Positions 42,731-56,408 of a stretch of 64,000 nucleotides of DNA are shown in pieces. Source of the stretch: Candidatus Altimarinota bacterium (GTDB lineage Bacteria; Patescibacteriota; Gracilibacteria; BD1-5; UBA2023); contig JALNXF010000005.1 in assembly GCA_023230505.1 (NCBI GenBank), positions 1-64,000 of the forward strand. Reading direction: 5' to 3'. Below the pieces are notes generated by a model, which saw only the letters and a list, made by a program, of their open reading frames with translations, ran no database searches and was not told the DNA's origin. A program made the position numbers and the translations under genes. Each line of letters starts with the position of its first letter. Position 1 is the stretch's first letter.

Positions 42731-43942
42731 ATGATAGCATTTATCTTATGAAGAGAATTTCGTCTAAGTATAGCCGAGATTAATAATTTCTTTTCAAATT
42801 CAAAACTAATTTTTGCAGATAGAGAAATTGCTTTTTTTGAATGAATAAGCGTTGATGAAATTACTTCAAATTTCTATAAACTTGGTTGAAACATTAAGGT
42901 TATTGAGATATTAGAAGAGCTGCAAGAAGAGAAGAATTTTCCAGTTGAGAGTGAGAAAATAATTTCTGAGAAAATAGATTTTGAAACAGGTAAATTTTGT
43001 TATGCATTTGCTCAATATGGAATGAATTCAAATATTTTTTCTTCTGGAATTAAGGTAAAAAAAGAGCTTAAAAAAGCCAATTTCAAAAACGCCAGATTTG
43101 TAAATAAAGACTCAAATAATGTGAATGCCGCGGTTTTTAAAAAAGAAAAACTCAGAAGTTTGACTTGAATAGAGCTTAATTTTATCAAAGCCGAAGATAG
43201 ATTATTTCTCGGAAAAACCATAGCTTATCAAGATGTTGATAGTTATAGCGCACGTGATTTCTGAAAATCCCGTGATATGTGAATTGGTATGCTTCCGCCA
43301 AAATTAGCTCAAATGATGATAAATATAGCCCTCACCCCAACCCTCTCCCAAAGGGAGAGGGAGAAAAATATCTCTATTTATGATCCATTTTGTGGACTTG
43401 GAACTATTTTAATTGAGGCCCTAAATTCTGGATATTCTAATGTTTATGGAAGTGATTTAAATGAAAAAATGGTCGAGGCAACGAGTAAAAATATATCTTT
43501 TTATTTAAAGCAAACTACAAAAGCCGAAGTATTTAAACAAGATTCATCTCAAATTGAAAAAGTAGATTTCTTAAAATGAACAAGAAATATCTCAATAATT
43601 TCAGAATGATATCTAGGCTCTATAATGACAAAATGACATGTAACAGAAGAAAAAATAGATCTAGAAAGAGACACTTTATATAAAATTTACAAATGATTTT
43701 TTAGCTGATTAAAGAAAATTCATTTCAAATGAGATATCGTGATTTGTTTCCCATTTTGGGAACTCAAATGAAAATATATTTATTTCGAAGAAGTCTACAG
43801 ACTCCTTCGCGACCTCGGATTTGAGACAAAAAAACTCCTCCCAGACAATCTAGAATTCAAAGAAACCAGAAGTTGAAGTCTCCTTTATCACAGACCCGGA
43901 CAGCAAGTTTGAAGAGAAATTTTTAAATTAAAGTTGGGTTAA
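42731..43942 (+). CDS. SAM-dependent RNA methyltransferase (Trm11/TrmN-like)
   Basis: 403 aa. Middle part GFGKSRDMGIGMLPPKLAQMM leads to motif I DPFCGLGTILIEA (about 218-230), VYGSDLNEKM, and an NPPY-like motif IISEGYLG. The family methylates tRNA guanines at N2. A repeat A copy is translated in frame as ALTPTLSQREREKN (about 200-213) directly between the LAQMMINI helix and motif I, in the catalytic core. The insertion may sit in a surface loop or may impair the enzyme. A strong bidirectional terminator follows. Confidence 0.8.
43329..43363. repeat. GC-rich palindromic repeat A inside the methyltransferase gene
   Basis: CCCTCACCCCAACCCTCTCC then CAAAGGGAGAGGG. Read in frame on the plus strand, the opposite orientation to the alr and island copies. 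Confidence 0.85.
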
Positions 43943-43950
43943 TTTTAAAT

Positions 43951-43988
43951 ATAAAATAAAAGCCAGCGTACGCTGGCTTTTATTTTAT
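43951..43988. terminator. Bidirectional rho-independent terminator
   Basis: Perfect 18-bp arms around TA, core AGCCAGCGTACGCTGGCT flanked by A- and T-runs, between the convergent methyltransferase gene and 43991-44338. Confidence 0.9.
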
Positions 43989-43990
43989 AT

Positions 43991-44338
43991 TTAGCTTAGA
44001 ATATTTGCAGAATCTTTTTGTGCCGAAGAAATTACTTTTTTTATTCAATTTTCTTTTGGTTCAATTTCTATTTTAAAATTCATTTCGAAAGGTATATTAG
44101 GATTTCAATTAAACATTTCTTTTCAAAAAATTTGCATTAATTCCCTTAACTGAATTCTTAAATATCATTTTTGGTCTATTTTAAGAGGGTTATCTTTGAT
44201 ATTTAATCAAAGTTCTTGAAAATATTTTTCTCTAGATTTAACTCAATGTTCAGTTAATTTTACTAGTACATAATTATTAAAATTGCATTGTGCTATATTT
44301 TCATTATCTTGTGTTTCTAAATTTTCTTTTGGTGCCAT
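43991..44338 (-). CDS. Hypothetical protein, 115 aa
   Basis: Begins MAPKENLETQDN; charged, no membrane segment, three UGA codons. C-terminal half PFEMNFKIEIEPKENGIKKV looks beta-strand-rich. Not recognised. Divergent from lemA across a 156-nt gap. Confidence 0.6.
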
Positions 44339-44494
44339 ATTTTAAAGTTAAAAATTATTTATTACAAATTCATAATATCATTTTATTTAAAAATTTGCAA
44401 ATTTTATAGATTTGGTCAAAAGATTGTAAAATTATATTTGATTTAATTTAATTAAAATTTATAATAAACGAGTTTATTTTTTAATTTTAAAATT

Positions 44495-45052
44495 ATGAGC
44501 TCTACAGTAATAATTATTATAATTCTAGTTTTACTTGTTGTTTTCGTTGTCGCGAAATATAATGGGATTATACAAATGAGAAACAACAGACAAAATGCTT
44601 TTGCTGATATCGATGTACAATTAAAACAAAGATTTGATTTGGTACCTAATTTAATTGAGACAGTTAAATGATATGCGACTCACGAACAAACAGTTTTTGA
44701 TAAAATCATGGAAGCTCGCAAATCTTATTCTCAATCTGAAAATATAGATGATAAAATCGCTGCAAACAATATACTCTGACAAGCAATGGGTAAATTATTT
44801 GCCATAGCTGAGAGTAATCCAGAACTAAAAGCAAACCAAAATTTTATGCAATTACAAGCAGAATTATCTGATATTGAAAACAAACTAGCTGCAGTTAGAA
44901 GGTTTTTCAATTCAACTACAAATGAATACAACACTTATATCCAAGTTTTCCCTACAAATATTATAGCCGGGATTTTTGGCTTCCGCTCTGAGGTTTTCTT
45001 CGAAGTAGAAAACCGTGAAGAAGCAGAAAAGGCACCAGCAGTTAAGTTTTAA
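44495..45052 (+). CDS. lemA: LemA family protein
   Basis: 185 aa. N-terminal membrane segment (VIIIIILVLLVVFVVAKY), then the LemA core with RNNRQNAFADIDVQL, RFDLVPNLIETVKGYA and the C-terminal FGFRSEVFFEVENREEA. Membrane-anchored four-helix protein of unclear role, often next to HtpX, as here (two genes downstream). Confidence 0.93.
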
Positions 45053-45063
45053 AATATTAAAAT

Positions 45064-45525
45064 ATGAATGATATTCATTACCTAAAATTAGCAATTAATC
45101 AAGCAAAAGAATCTATAAAAAAAGGTGGTTTTCCTGCTGGTGCATTATTAGTAAAAGATAAAAAAATAATTTCAAAGTGAATAAGTATTGGTAATTTATT
45201 AAATGATCCCACAAGTCATTCAGAAACTTCTGTTATTCGAGAAGTTTGTAAAATAAATAAAACCAATAATCTTGATTGAGCTATACTATATGCATCACTT
45301 GAACCTTGTAATATGTGTTTTTCTGTTGCAAATTGGTCATGAATTTCAAAAATTGTCTTTTGATGTAAAAAAACATTAGAAATGGTAAAAAAATGATATT
45401 ATGAATGAGAAATTTGACTTTTGGAACTAAATTCTAAAAATAATAGAAAAATTGAAATATTATATATTTCAGATTTTGAAAAAGAAATTTTAGAAATAAT
45501 AAATCTCTGGGAAAGTAAAATATAA
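45064..45525 (+). CDS. Cytidine/deoxycytidylate-deaminase-fold enzyme
   Basis: 153 aa. Zinc motif H52-x-E54 (SHSETSVI) and PCNMC with Cys82 and Cys85, the HxE...PCxxC pattern. This fold includes tRNA adenosine deaminase, guanine deaminase and cytosine deaminases; GGFPAGALLV and the HSE motif suggest a guanine- or nucleoside-deaminase-like member. Inserted between lemA and htpX with short gaps (11 and 9 nt). Confidence 0.8.
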
Positions 45526-45534
45526 ATTAAAAAT

Positions 45535-46515
45535 ATGGCAGTAATTGGTTTACAATCGTCTATTTGGTCGAATAGATTTAAGACTTTGGTCTTACTTATT
45601 TTATTTCCAGTATTAGTTTTTGGAATAGTTTTTTTGGTGATTTTTGCGGTTTTTTATTTTGGGAAAAATCCTGAGTTAATACAGCCTATGGATTATTATT
45701 TCAATCAAAGCATTGCTTCTTCAATTCAAATTTTCACTTATTTATGACCAGTTATTTTAATTTGGGCTTTAATTTCCTTTACTTTTTATAGACAAATAAT
45801 TTTCTCTTTTTCGGATGCTCGCCCTATAACTCGTAAAGAAAATCCAGAAATTTATAATATCGTAGAAAATCTATGTATCTCTCGTGGACTTGCTGTGCCA
45901 AATATCGGGATTTTAGAAGATGATAGTCTTAATGCCTTTGCGGTTGGATGGAATGTGAAAAAATCTTGGATAGTGTTTTCTAGATGAATAATAAACAAAT
46001 TAAATAAATCTGAAATTGAAGCGGTTGCGGCTCATGAGCTTACTCATATTATGAATAAAGATTGACTATTGCTCGTTACAATTATAGTTTTTATCGGAGC
46101 TATAGCGGCCATTTGAGAAATAATTTTTAGAACATGAATTAGAATATGAGGCGGAAAAAGTTCTGACGGAAAAGATTCTGGACAACTTAAATTAATCTTG
46201 ATTTTAGTGTGACTTGCATTGCTTATTTTATGATATTTAGTCTTGCCACTCGTGCAACTCGCCGTAAGTCGTAAAAGAGAATATCTAGCGGATGCTGGAT
46301 CAGTAGCACTCACAAAAGATAAAGCCTCTATGATTTCAGCCCTCCAGAATATTAGCCAAGACTCAACAATTGAAAGTATTAAAAAGGATTCTATTTCAGC
46401 TCTTTGTATTGAAAATCCATTCCCAAAAGCCACCTGATTTATGAGTAAATTCCACGAATTTTTCTCAACTCATCCATCTATTCCCAACAGAATTTCAGTA
46501 TTAGAAAAATATTAA
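45535..46515 (+). CDS. htpX: HtpX-like M48 membrane metallopeptidase
   Basis: 326 aa. HELTH zinc motif at 167-171 within VAAHELTHIMNKD, third ligand in REYLADAGSVAL, and THPSIPNRISVLE at the C-terminus. Membrane segments before (about 20-45 and 70-90) and after (LLLVTIIVFIGAIAAI, LILILVGLALLILGYLV). Membrane-protein quality control. Confidence 0.93.
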
Positions 46516-46524
46516 AAATTAAAT

Positions 46525-47226
46525 ATGCAAAGATTTTACCACAACACAGACCTAAAAAATGTTTTATTCATCGAGGATAAAGATTTTTTTCATCAAATTT
46601 CCCATGTTCTTAGGTCTAAAATTTGAGATAATATTATTTTATTCAACTCAACTTGATTTGATTATATTTATAGTATTTCTGAAATCATAAAAAAGTGAAT
46701 TACACTTAAATTAGATAGAAAAATAGAAAATAATAGTGATTTAAAAACCTCAATAAATCTATATCAAGCTCTACCAAATAAATATGAAAAAATAGAGTAT
46801 ATTCTCCAAAAATGAGTGGAAGTTTGAATTAGTAATTTCACATTTTTTAATACAGAGAGAAGCCAAAAATTAGTTATAAATGATAAAAAAATAGAGAGAT
46901 TTAATTTCATTGTAAAAGAAGCATTAGAGCAATGTTGATGAGATAAATTACCTCAAATTTCCTTCGTAGATAAGATAGATTTTAGCGAAATTAACTGACA
47001 AAAATTAGTCTGTCATACAAAAATTTCTGGAAGCATAAATTTATCCGAAATCAAAAATACTCCAAATGAATTCAATATTTTTGTCTGACCCGAAGGTTGA
47101 TTTTCCGATAAAGAAATAGAGAATTTCACCAAAAATAACTGCTCTATTATCAATTTCTGAGAGCGTATTTTAAGAACTGAGACTACCTCATCAGTTTTAG
47201 GTTTTTATTTGTGACAAATTGGGTAA
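46525..47226 (+). CDS. rsmE: 16S rRNA m3U1498 methyltransferase
   Basis: 233 aa. N-terminal PUA-like domain HQISHVLRSKIGD, then the SPOUT knot with FVGPEGGFSDKEIE and GERILRTETTSSVLG. All family motifs are present and the length is normal. Confidence 0.92.
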
Positions 47227-47392
47227 ATTAATTTTCAAATATTTAATTGAAAAACTCGTAAGTTTTCATATAATATCCTTAGTATTTAGCGATACTAATC
47301 AATCAATTATACAAAAATCAGCAATAGATTAATATTTTTGCTGAACAAAAAATTTGAACGGATAGTTTATTTTTTTAAATATAACACAATAT

Positions 47393-48631
47393 ATGGTATC
47401 TGGAGAAACTTTTACAGCAATAGATATTGGTAGTAGTAAAATCAAAACCATTATCTGAGTCTTCAATGAAGAAAAAAAATTAAGAGTACTTTGAGTTGGT
47501 GTTGCGGCATCACTCGGGGTAAGGAAAGGAAATATTTTAGATATGGATGAATTTAAAAATAATATTGATGCGAGTTTATCAGAGGCAGAAAGAATGACTT
47601 GAGAACAAGTAAGTCATATTTATTTAAGTCTTTCTGGAATTGGAATTGATGTAGCTACAAACAAATGAATCGTTGCAGTTATGGATTCAGAAATCACAGA
47701 AGAAGATATTAATAGAAGTCTTGATATGGCTCAAAATTGAGTGGATTTACAAAATAGAGTTGTTTTAAAGGTTATTCCAGAACATTTTACTTGTGATTAT
47801 GAATCAGGAATTAAAAATCCAATCTGAATGACAGCTAAAAAATTAGAAGTTATTGCTCATATTTTCTCTATTGGATCAAATGTACTAAACAATATTAAAA
47901 AATGAATTTTTGATGTTGGAGTTGATATAGTTGATGTTTATCCTAATTTAATAACTTCTGGAGAAGCAGTTTTAACAAAAAGACAAAAAGAATTATGAGT
48001 TGTGTGTATTGATATTTGAGCTTCTACAACTGGAATTGCAGTATATGAAGAATGAGTTTTAATTTACTCTGGAGTTATTCCTCTTGGATGAGAAAATGTA
48101 ACAAGTGATGTTGCACTTGGAGCTAGAGTATCTATAGATTTAGCTGAAAAATTAAAAATTGAATATGGAGATTTAGGATTATGTAAAATTGAAAAATGAA
48201 AAGATGAAGAAATAGAATTAGAAAAATTATCAAAAAACGAAAGTGGAACTCTTTCTATGAAATATTTATCTGAAATTACAAGAGCTAGATACGCTGAGTT
48301 ATTTTATTATGTAAACTCAGAACTTAAAAAAATTAATAAAGATTGAATGTTACCAGAATGAGCAATTATTACTGGAGGTTGAGCAAAAATGAAATGAATT
48401 TTAGAATTGTCTAAAGAAGTTTTGAGATTACCTTCTGCTATTTGAGTTCCAGAAGATTCTGATTTTATAAGTGGCACTTCTATTTCAGATCCACAATTTT
48501 CTTCTGTTATCTGAACTCTGTTATTATCTCAAAAATATAGCACACATAAAGGAAGTAAACTAAACTTTTCTATCGGATGATATTGGAATTCTCTGAAAAG
48601 TTTATTTTATAAAATTGTTCCAAAAGGATAA
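47393..48631 (+). CDS. ftsA: Cell division protein FtsA
   Basis: 412 aa. Actin-like fold: FTAIDIGSSKIKTIIG, VVCIDIGASTTGIA, IITGGGAKMKG. FtsA tethers FtsZ to the membrane; the C-terminal part (SLKSLFYKIVPKG) is the amphipathic tail region. ftsZ starts 39 nt downstream. Confidence 0.94.
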
Positions 48632-48670
48632 AACAAATTTAAAATTTTTTAATACTTAATTTATAAATAT

Positions 48671-49876
48671 ATGGCTGTAAATAGGAAAACTGATGAAAAA
48701 TTAAAAGCATATCTTAGATGAGATTTTACACAAAATCCCATTGAAGAAGTAAATGTTTCTGATTATATTTCACCAATTGCAAATATAAAAGTTATTTGAG
48801 TTGGATGAGGTTGACAAAATGCAATTAACAGAATGATTGCTTCAGGTCTTGAATGAGTTGAATTTATCGCAATCAATACTGATGCGCAAGCTTTATTTAC
48901 ATCTAAAGCTCAAATTAGAATTAATATCTGAAGAGCTACAACTCGTGGACTCGGAGCTTGAGCTAATCCAGAAATCGGTAAAAAAGCAGCCGAAGAATCA
49001 AGCGAAGAAATTAAACAAGCACTTGCCGGAGCTGATATGGTATTTATAACATGTGGTCTTGGAGGTTGAACAGGTACTTGAGCTGCTCCAGTAATTGCTG
49101 AAATTGCTAAATGATTAGGTTCATTAGTTGTTTGAGTTGTTACAAAACCTTTCGCATTTGAATGACAAAGAAGATCTATTCAATCTCTTGATTGATTTGA
49201 TAAATTAAAAGAAAAAGTAGATACTCTTATTACAATTCCAAATGATAAAATCCTATCTATAATTGATAAAAAAACTCCACTTCTTGATGCTTTTAACATA
49301 GTTGATGAAGTTCTAAATCAATGAGTACAATGAATTTCTGATTTAATTACTCATCCTGGACTTATAAATGTTGACTTCGCTGATGTGAAATCTGTAATGC
49401 AAAACGCTGGATCAGCTTTAATGGGAATTGGATATGGTTCTGGAGAAAACAGAGCAATTGAAGCAGCTCGTGCTGCAGTTGATTCTCCTCTATTAGAGCT
49501 TTCTATTGCCGGAGCAAAATGATTATTATTCAATATTACTGGTTGAACAGACCTTTCTATGTTTGAAGTTGACGAAGCAGCAAGAATTATTACAGATTCT
49601 TGTGATCCAGAAGCAAATATTATCTTCTGAGCAACTATCAATGATAATTACACAGGAGAAATTAAAATTACTGTTGTGGCTACCGGATTTAACGAAGAAT
49701 CAAATAAAAGACACCAAGAAACTCCAAAAACTACAATGATTGGATCTCAATTCTGAAAAAGAAATATCCAAACTTCTACTCCTCAGACTTCATTAAAACC
49801 TGCATCTAATCCATCTTTATTAGACAACCAAAGTGACCTAGATGTTCCAGCTTTTTTGAGAAATAAGATGAAGTAA
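48671..49876 (+). CDS. ftsZ: Cell division protein FtsZ
   Basis: 401 aa. Tubulin-like GTPase: VGGGGQNAINRM, the signature [18 protein letters not shown] with UGA coding two of its invariant glycines, then PFAFEGQRRSIQS. The C-terminal peptide [11 protein letters not shown] fits the FtsA-binding tail. One of the clearest proofs that UGA is Gly. A perfect terminator follows. Confidence 0.97.
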
Positions 49877-49893
49877 GGAAATTTTAGATTAAA

Positions 49894-49930
49894 ATACAAA
49901 AAAATCGGACTACGTCCGATTTTTTTGTAT
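49894..49930. terminator. Bidirectional rho-independent terminator after ftsZ
   Basis: 17-bp perfect arms (ATACAAAAAAATCGGAC / GTCCGATTTTTTTGTAT) around TAC. Confidence 0.9.
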
Positions 49931-49992
49931 AGTTTTGACTTCTTTTTAAAATTCATATAATGAGATTAGAATTTAAAAATAATTTTAGAATT

Positions 49993-50184
49993 ATGACAAC
50001 CTTAACTATTAAAGAAGATATTAAATTATCTATTAAAGATTTTAATACTTATGATGAATTGGTAAAATTTATTTTATATGATAATTCAATAATAGAAATA
50101 GAAAAATTAAGCAAAGAAGAAGAAAAATTTATTAGTTCCCTTCGCTCATTCAAGGATTTTAAAAGTGTTGCTTATTGAATTTAG
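49993..50184 (+). CDS. Small hypothetical protein, 63 aa
   Basis: ATG at 49993 chosen because the AT-rich leader TTTTAGAATT before it matches the leader style of neighbouring genes; an upstream in-frame ATG at 49960 adds 11 residues. Contains KEDIKLSIKDFNTYDELVKF, resembling the small antitoxin-like proteins of the RelB or DUF-type, but no toxin is adjacent. Ends 6 nt before ligA. Confidence 0.6.
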
Positions 50185-50190
50185 AAAAAT

Positions 50191-52263
<2,073 letters not shown>

Positions 52264-52300
52264 TTTTGCCTTTTTGAGGGTTTTATGGTATATTGAAAAT

Positions 52301-52335
52301 AATTAATAGATTTCTCATTTCATTCGAAATGACAG
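52301..52335 (+). repeat. Short dispersed repeat D, left copy
   Basis: AATTAATAGATTTCTC, 7 nt, TCGAAATGACAG. The same element is at 55336-55371 in inverted orientation, so the pair flanks the TraG-like gene. Confidence 0.65.
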
Positions 52336-52364
52336 AGTGACAATTTAATTTTTAATTTTCTAGT

Positions 52365-55325
52365 ATGAATTTTGCTGATTTATTTATATCTAAAGCATAT
52401 TGAGCCATTTCTGGGGTTTGAAAAAATTCTAAAATAGCATTACCAAAAGCTACAAATTCAGCCACTGAATCTTCTTGAAGTTTTGGCGATACTATTGGAT
52501 TATGGTTTTCATACGCGGTTAATATATTAATTTTTGTAATAATATTTTTTCTTATTCTTAAATTAATAAGACTTATTTATGAAATTTATACCTCAAAAAG
52601 ATTAGTTTATATTAAAGTAAGTCTTCCGAGAGCTGATAGCAAACTCGATAAAGAAAAGGAAACAAAAAAAGATTTTAAGGAAAAAATAGGAATAATGTCT
52701 ATCTTTTATAAAGCAGTTCATAAAATAAATGAGCTTAGTTTTGTGGATGCAATTTTAAATATAATTTTCAATCATGCAAAAATTTCGCTTGAAATAGCTT
52801 ATAATGAATGACAGGTTCATTTTTATTTGGTTACCTATAGAGAATGTTCGACTCTTGTAACTCAACAAATTACATCAAATTATCCGGACGCTGAAGTAAA
52901 AATTATAGACAAAAAAGATTATATAGATATCAAACCGGCAGGTTATACACTAAAGGCTGTAAGTTCTGGAAAAGTAAATACAGATATTTTTCCAATTAAA
53001 ACTTATAAATATTTTGAAGATGATCCACTTTCAAGTATTACAAATGCGTTTTGAACTCTTAAAAAAACTGATAAAGCAGTTTATCAATTAGTAATTAAAC
53101 CCCTTTGACAATCTTGGAATAAAAAAGCTAAAAAATGAGCAAGTCTTGTTGCAAAATGACAATACAAAAAATGAATAAAAGCCTCTCTTTGAATGGAATT
53201 AATTCAAAAAATTCTAGATCCATTTTATTGGATTTTAAACAGATTTATAAACAATGAAGAAACTCCGGGTTCAAATGCGCCTGGGGCAAGTGGATGAGAT
53301 TCTTATAAAATATTTAATCAAGCAGAACAAGAATCACATAAAGCTGTCTGAGAACTTGCTTGACAACAATGATTTCAGGCCTCAATGCGTTTTTTGGTTT
53401 CATCGCTAGATGAGACAAGCGCCAAAGAATGATTGCATAATTTACTTTCTGTTACAGGAATTTTTACTGATGAATATAATAATAAACTTGATGATCCAAG
53501 GGTTTCTGAAGATTTATTTAGTTTTATTTTAACGCCAATTAGATATATAGCTTTCAAATTTAAACTTATTTGACTTGTTCAAAATAAAAGTGTTTTTTCT
53601 ATTGATGAACTCTCAACCCTTTATCATTTCCCAGATATTAATTATAATAAATCTCCAGTTATAAAATGGCTTGAATACAAGATGATTACTCCTCCTTCAA
53701 ATTTAAAAACTCTAAAAGAACCTCTAATTTTAAATGACTACAAAAGAGATAATTTCTGAAATATTTATACAAAAGATTGATCATTACTTAAGGTCGATGA
53801 AAATAAAAATTTATTTAAAGATGAAAATAAAAACTTTGTCTTAATAACCTGAGAAGTTGTAAATGTAGAAAAAGAATGAGATAGAAAATGAAAACCAACT
53901 GACGAGTGAAAAATGCCAATTACACAAGAAAGTCAAAGATATATTTGAGGATTCCCACTATTTAAAGATTGAGTGTTAATGTGAGTTAATGAATATAGAA
54001 ATATAAAAACTCCAATTTATTTTGCCAGAAAAGACAGAGGAAGACATCATTATATTATCTGAAAATCGTGAGGTTGAAAATCAGTATTTATCGGATATCT
54101 TGCTCGTCAAGATTTATGGGCAGGAGATGGACTTTGTGTAATAGACCCGCACTGAGATTTAGTTGAAGATGTAATTTCATTTACCCCAAAAGAGAGAGCA
54201 AAAGATGTGGTAATATTTGATCCATCTGACACCGAGAGGCCTATGTGATTAAATTTACTTGATATAATAAGTCGTGACCCAAACTTAAGAGCAATTGAAA
54301 AAGATAGAGCAGCAATGGATGCCACTAGTATTTTTATTAAAATATTTAATGAGGAAATTTTTGGTCCTCGTATTCAACATTATTTCCGCAATGGTTGTTT
54401 AACTCTTATGGACGATGAGGATGAGGGAGGGACTTTAATTGATGTTCCGCGTCTTTTTGTGGATGATGCATTTATGAAATATAAAGTTTCAAAAATTAAA
54501 AATCCAGTTGTAAAATCATTCTGGGAACATGAATATGCAAATACCGGAGACCGTGAAAAACAAGAAATGATACCATATTTCTCTTCTAAATTCTGACCAT
54601 TTATTACAAATACTACAATTAGAAATATTATTGGTCAACCAAAATCCGCCTTTAATTTAAGGGAAATTATGGATAACCAAAAGGTATTAATGGTAAATCT
54701 TTCAAAATGATTAATCTGAGACTTAAATGCCCAACTTCTTTGATTGATATTTGTATCAAAAATAAATATGGCGGCGATGAGTAGGGCTGATATTGCAGAA
54801 GACAAAAGAAAAGATTTTTATCTATATGTTGATGAGTTTCAGAATTTTGCAACTGACACTTTCGGGGAAATATTATCAGAAGCTCGTAAATATCATCTGG
54901 CACTTATTATGGCTCACCAATACATCGCACAAATCTGATGAAACAAGAAAAATGACTGAAAACCATCAATTAAAGATGCAGTTTTTGGGAATGCCTGAAC
55001 TATTATGTCATTTAAAGTCGGAGCGGAAGATGCAGAGTATCTTGAAAAAGAATACGCGCCACTTCTATCTCAACAAGATATAATTTGAATTGCGAATTTT
55101 ACAGCTTATTGTAAGCTAAACATTGATAATGCCACAACTCGCCCATTTGATATGAAGACATTCTGGGATAATACCTACAAAAACAAAGAAGTAACCAAAG
55201 TAATCAAAGAATATTCTCGCAAAATGTACGGAAGAAAAAAAGAATATGTAGACATGGAAATCGAATCTCGCCTCTGAATAATCAAAACCGAGGAACCAAA
55301 AATTGATAACGAACCAAAAATTTAA
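52365..55325 (+). CDS. TraG/VirD4-like type IV secretion ATPase with membrane anchor
   Basis: 986 aa. N-terminal membrane segment (about 48-70, VNILIFVIIFFLILKLI). FtsK/HerA-type ATPase domain: Walker A IIGKSGGGKSVF (about 565-573), VIDPHGDLVEDV, VIFDPSDTERP, Walker B FYLYVDEFQNFA (about 817-828), and IMAHQYIAQIG. Proteins of this type occur in many CPR genomes next to a VirB2/VirB6-like membrane protein, as here. The first ~480 residues are not recognised. Probably part of a DNA- or protein-translocation apparatus. Confidence 0.85.
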
Positions 55326-55335
55326 TTCCCCGTAC

Positions 55336-55371
55336 CTGTTATTTCGAGCGTTAGCGAGAAATCTATTAATT
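55336..55371 (-). repeat. Short dispersed repeat D, right inverted copy
   Basis: The reverse complement reads AATTAATAGATTTCTC, variable centre, TCGAAATAACAG, matching 52301-52335. It lies between the TraG-like and VirB2-repeat genes. Confidence 0.65.
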
Positions 55372-55394
55372 TATAAAATAATTCAATTATTAAT

Positions 55395-56348
55395 ATGAGA
55401 AAATTATTTAAAATACTATTTTTAGTAACGCTACTTTTTTCTAGTTTTTCGGTTTTTGCTATTTGAGATATTAAGACGGTTGACCCAAGAGCCGCGAGTG
55501 ATAGATGAAATTATCTAGATACTTTCAAGGAGAATGAACATTTTATGTGAAATTTCGTATGAGAAAAATGAGCACAAAACCTTTTACTAGTTGTTGCTAA
55601 AGATATTAAAAATATTTTTATTGCAATAGCTGTACTCTATTTATTTATAACTACAATAAAATTATTTTTCTGATCTGGGTGAGAAGAAGATATTAAAAAA
55701 TGGAGGCTTTCAATTCTCTGGGTATCAATTTGAATAATTATAATGCAAATATCTTATGTTGCCTTCGCTTCCCTATATGACAAATGAATAACTGAGGCTA
55801 CGGCTGCAGGATTTTCAGGCTCAGTGCTAAATCCAATTATAAAATTAATGGAAGTTATGGCATCTTTTATTTTTATTTCTATGGCAATTTTATCATTTTA
55901 TGGGATTGTGACAGGAGGATGAAGTGAGGAAAAATACAAAAAATGAGTGCAATGAGTGCAAGCTGCAATAATTTGATTTATATTAATAAAAATATCAGCA
56001 AGACTTGTAAATAGTATTTATTGAACTGTAAATTGTACAAATACATGACTTGCAACAACTTGTAATTGACAAGCACTCTGAAACCCAAATTTATCAGATA
56101 CTGTTAAAATTATTAGAAGTATAATCCAATACTCTACAGGATTTATATGAATAATTGTAATAGTGCTAATAATTTATACTTGAATGACAATTTTAACGAG
56201 TGGCTGAAGTGAAGAAAAGATGAAAAAGGCAAAAAGCAATCTTACTTATATTGTTATCTGAATATTAGTAATTGTACTAAGTGTTTCACTTTTCCAATTT
56301 ATGGGATGAGCAGATTTAAATTGAGTTATTTGAAGTTTTAGTAATTAA
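55395..56348 (+). CDS. Polytopic membrane protein with three VirB2-like repeats
   Basis: 317 aa. Signal-like N-terminus (LFKILFLVTLLFSSFSVFA). Three repeats of about 40 residues each consist of a membrane segment, a S/TGG-GSEE-KKKG turn and a second segment: FFGSGGEEDIKKWR, GIVTGGGSEEKYKKG and ILTSGGSEEKMKKAK. A single such hairpin is the VirB2/TrbC pilin fold; a three-fold fusion is unusual. Many turn glycines are UGA. Directly downstream of the TraG-like ATPase (69 nt), so probably its membrane channel partner. A strong terminator follows. Confidence 0.78.
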
Positions 56349-56365
56349 AAAAATCCTTTACTAAT

Positions 56366-56396
56366 AAGACCGGTCCACTTTGGAGAGACCGGTCTT
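56366..56396. terminator. Bidirectional rho-independent terminator
   Basis: AAGACCGGTC (56366-56375), 11-nt loop, GACCGGTCTT (56387-56396) then T-rich. It separates the convergent VirB2-repeat gene and exonuclease gene. Confidence 0.88.
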
Positions 56397-56408
56397 TGTT
56401 TATTGAGC

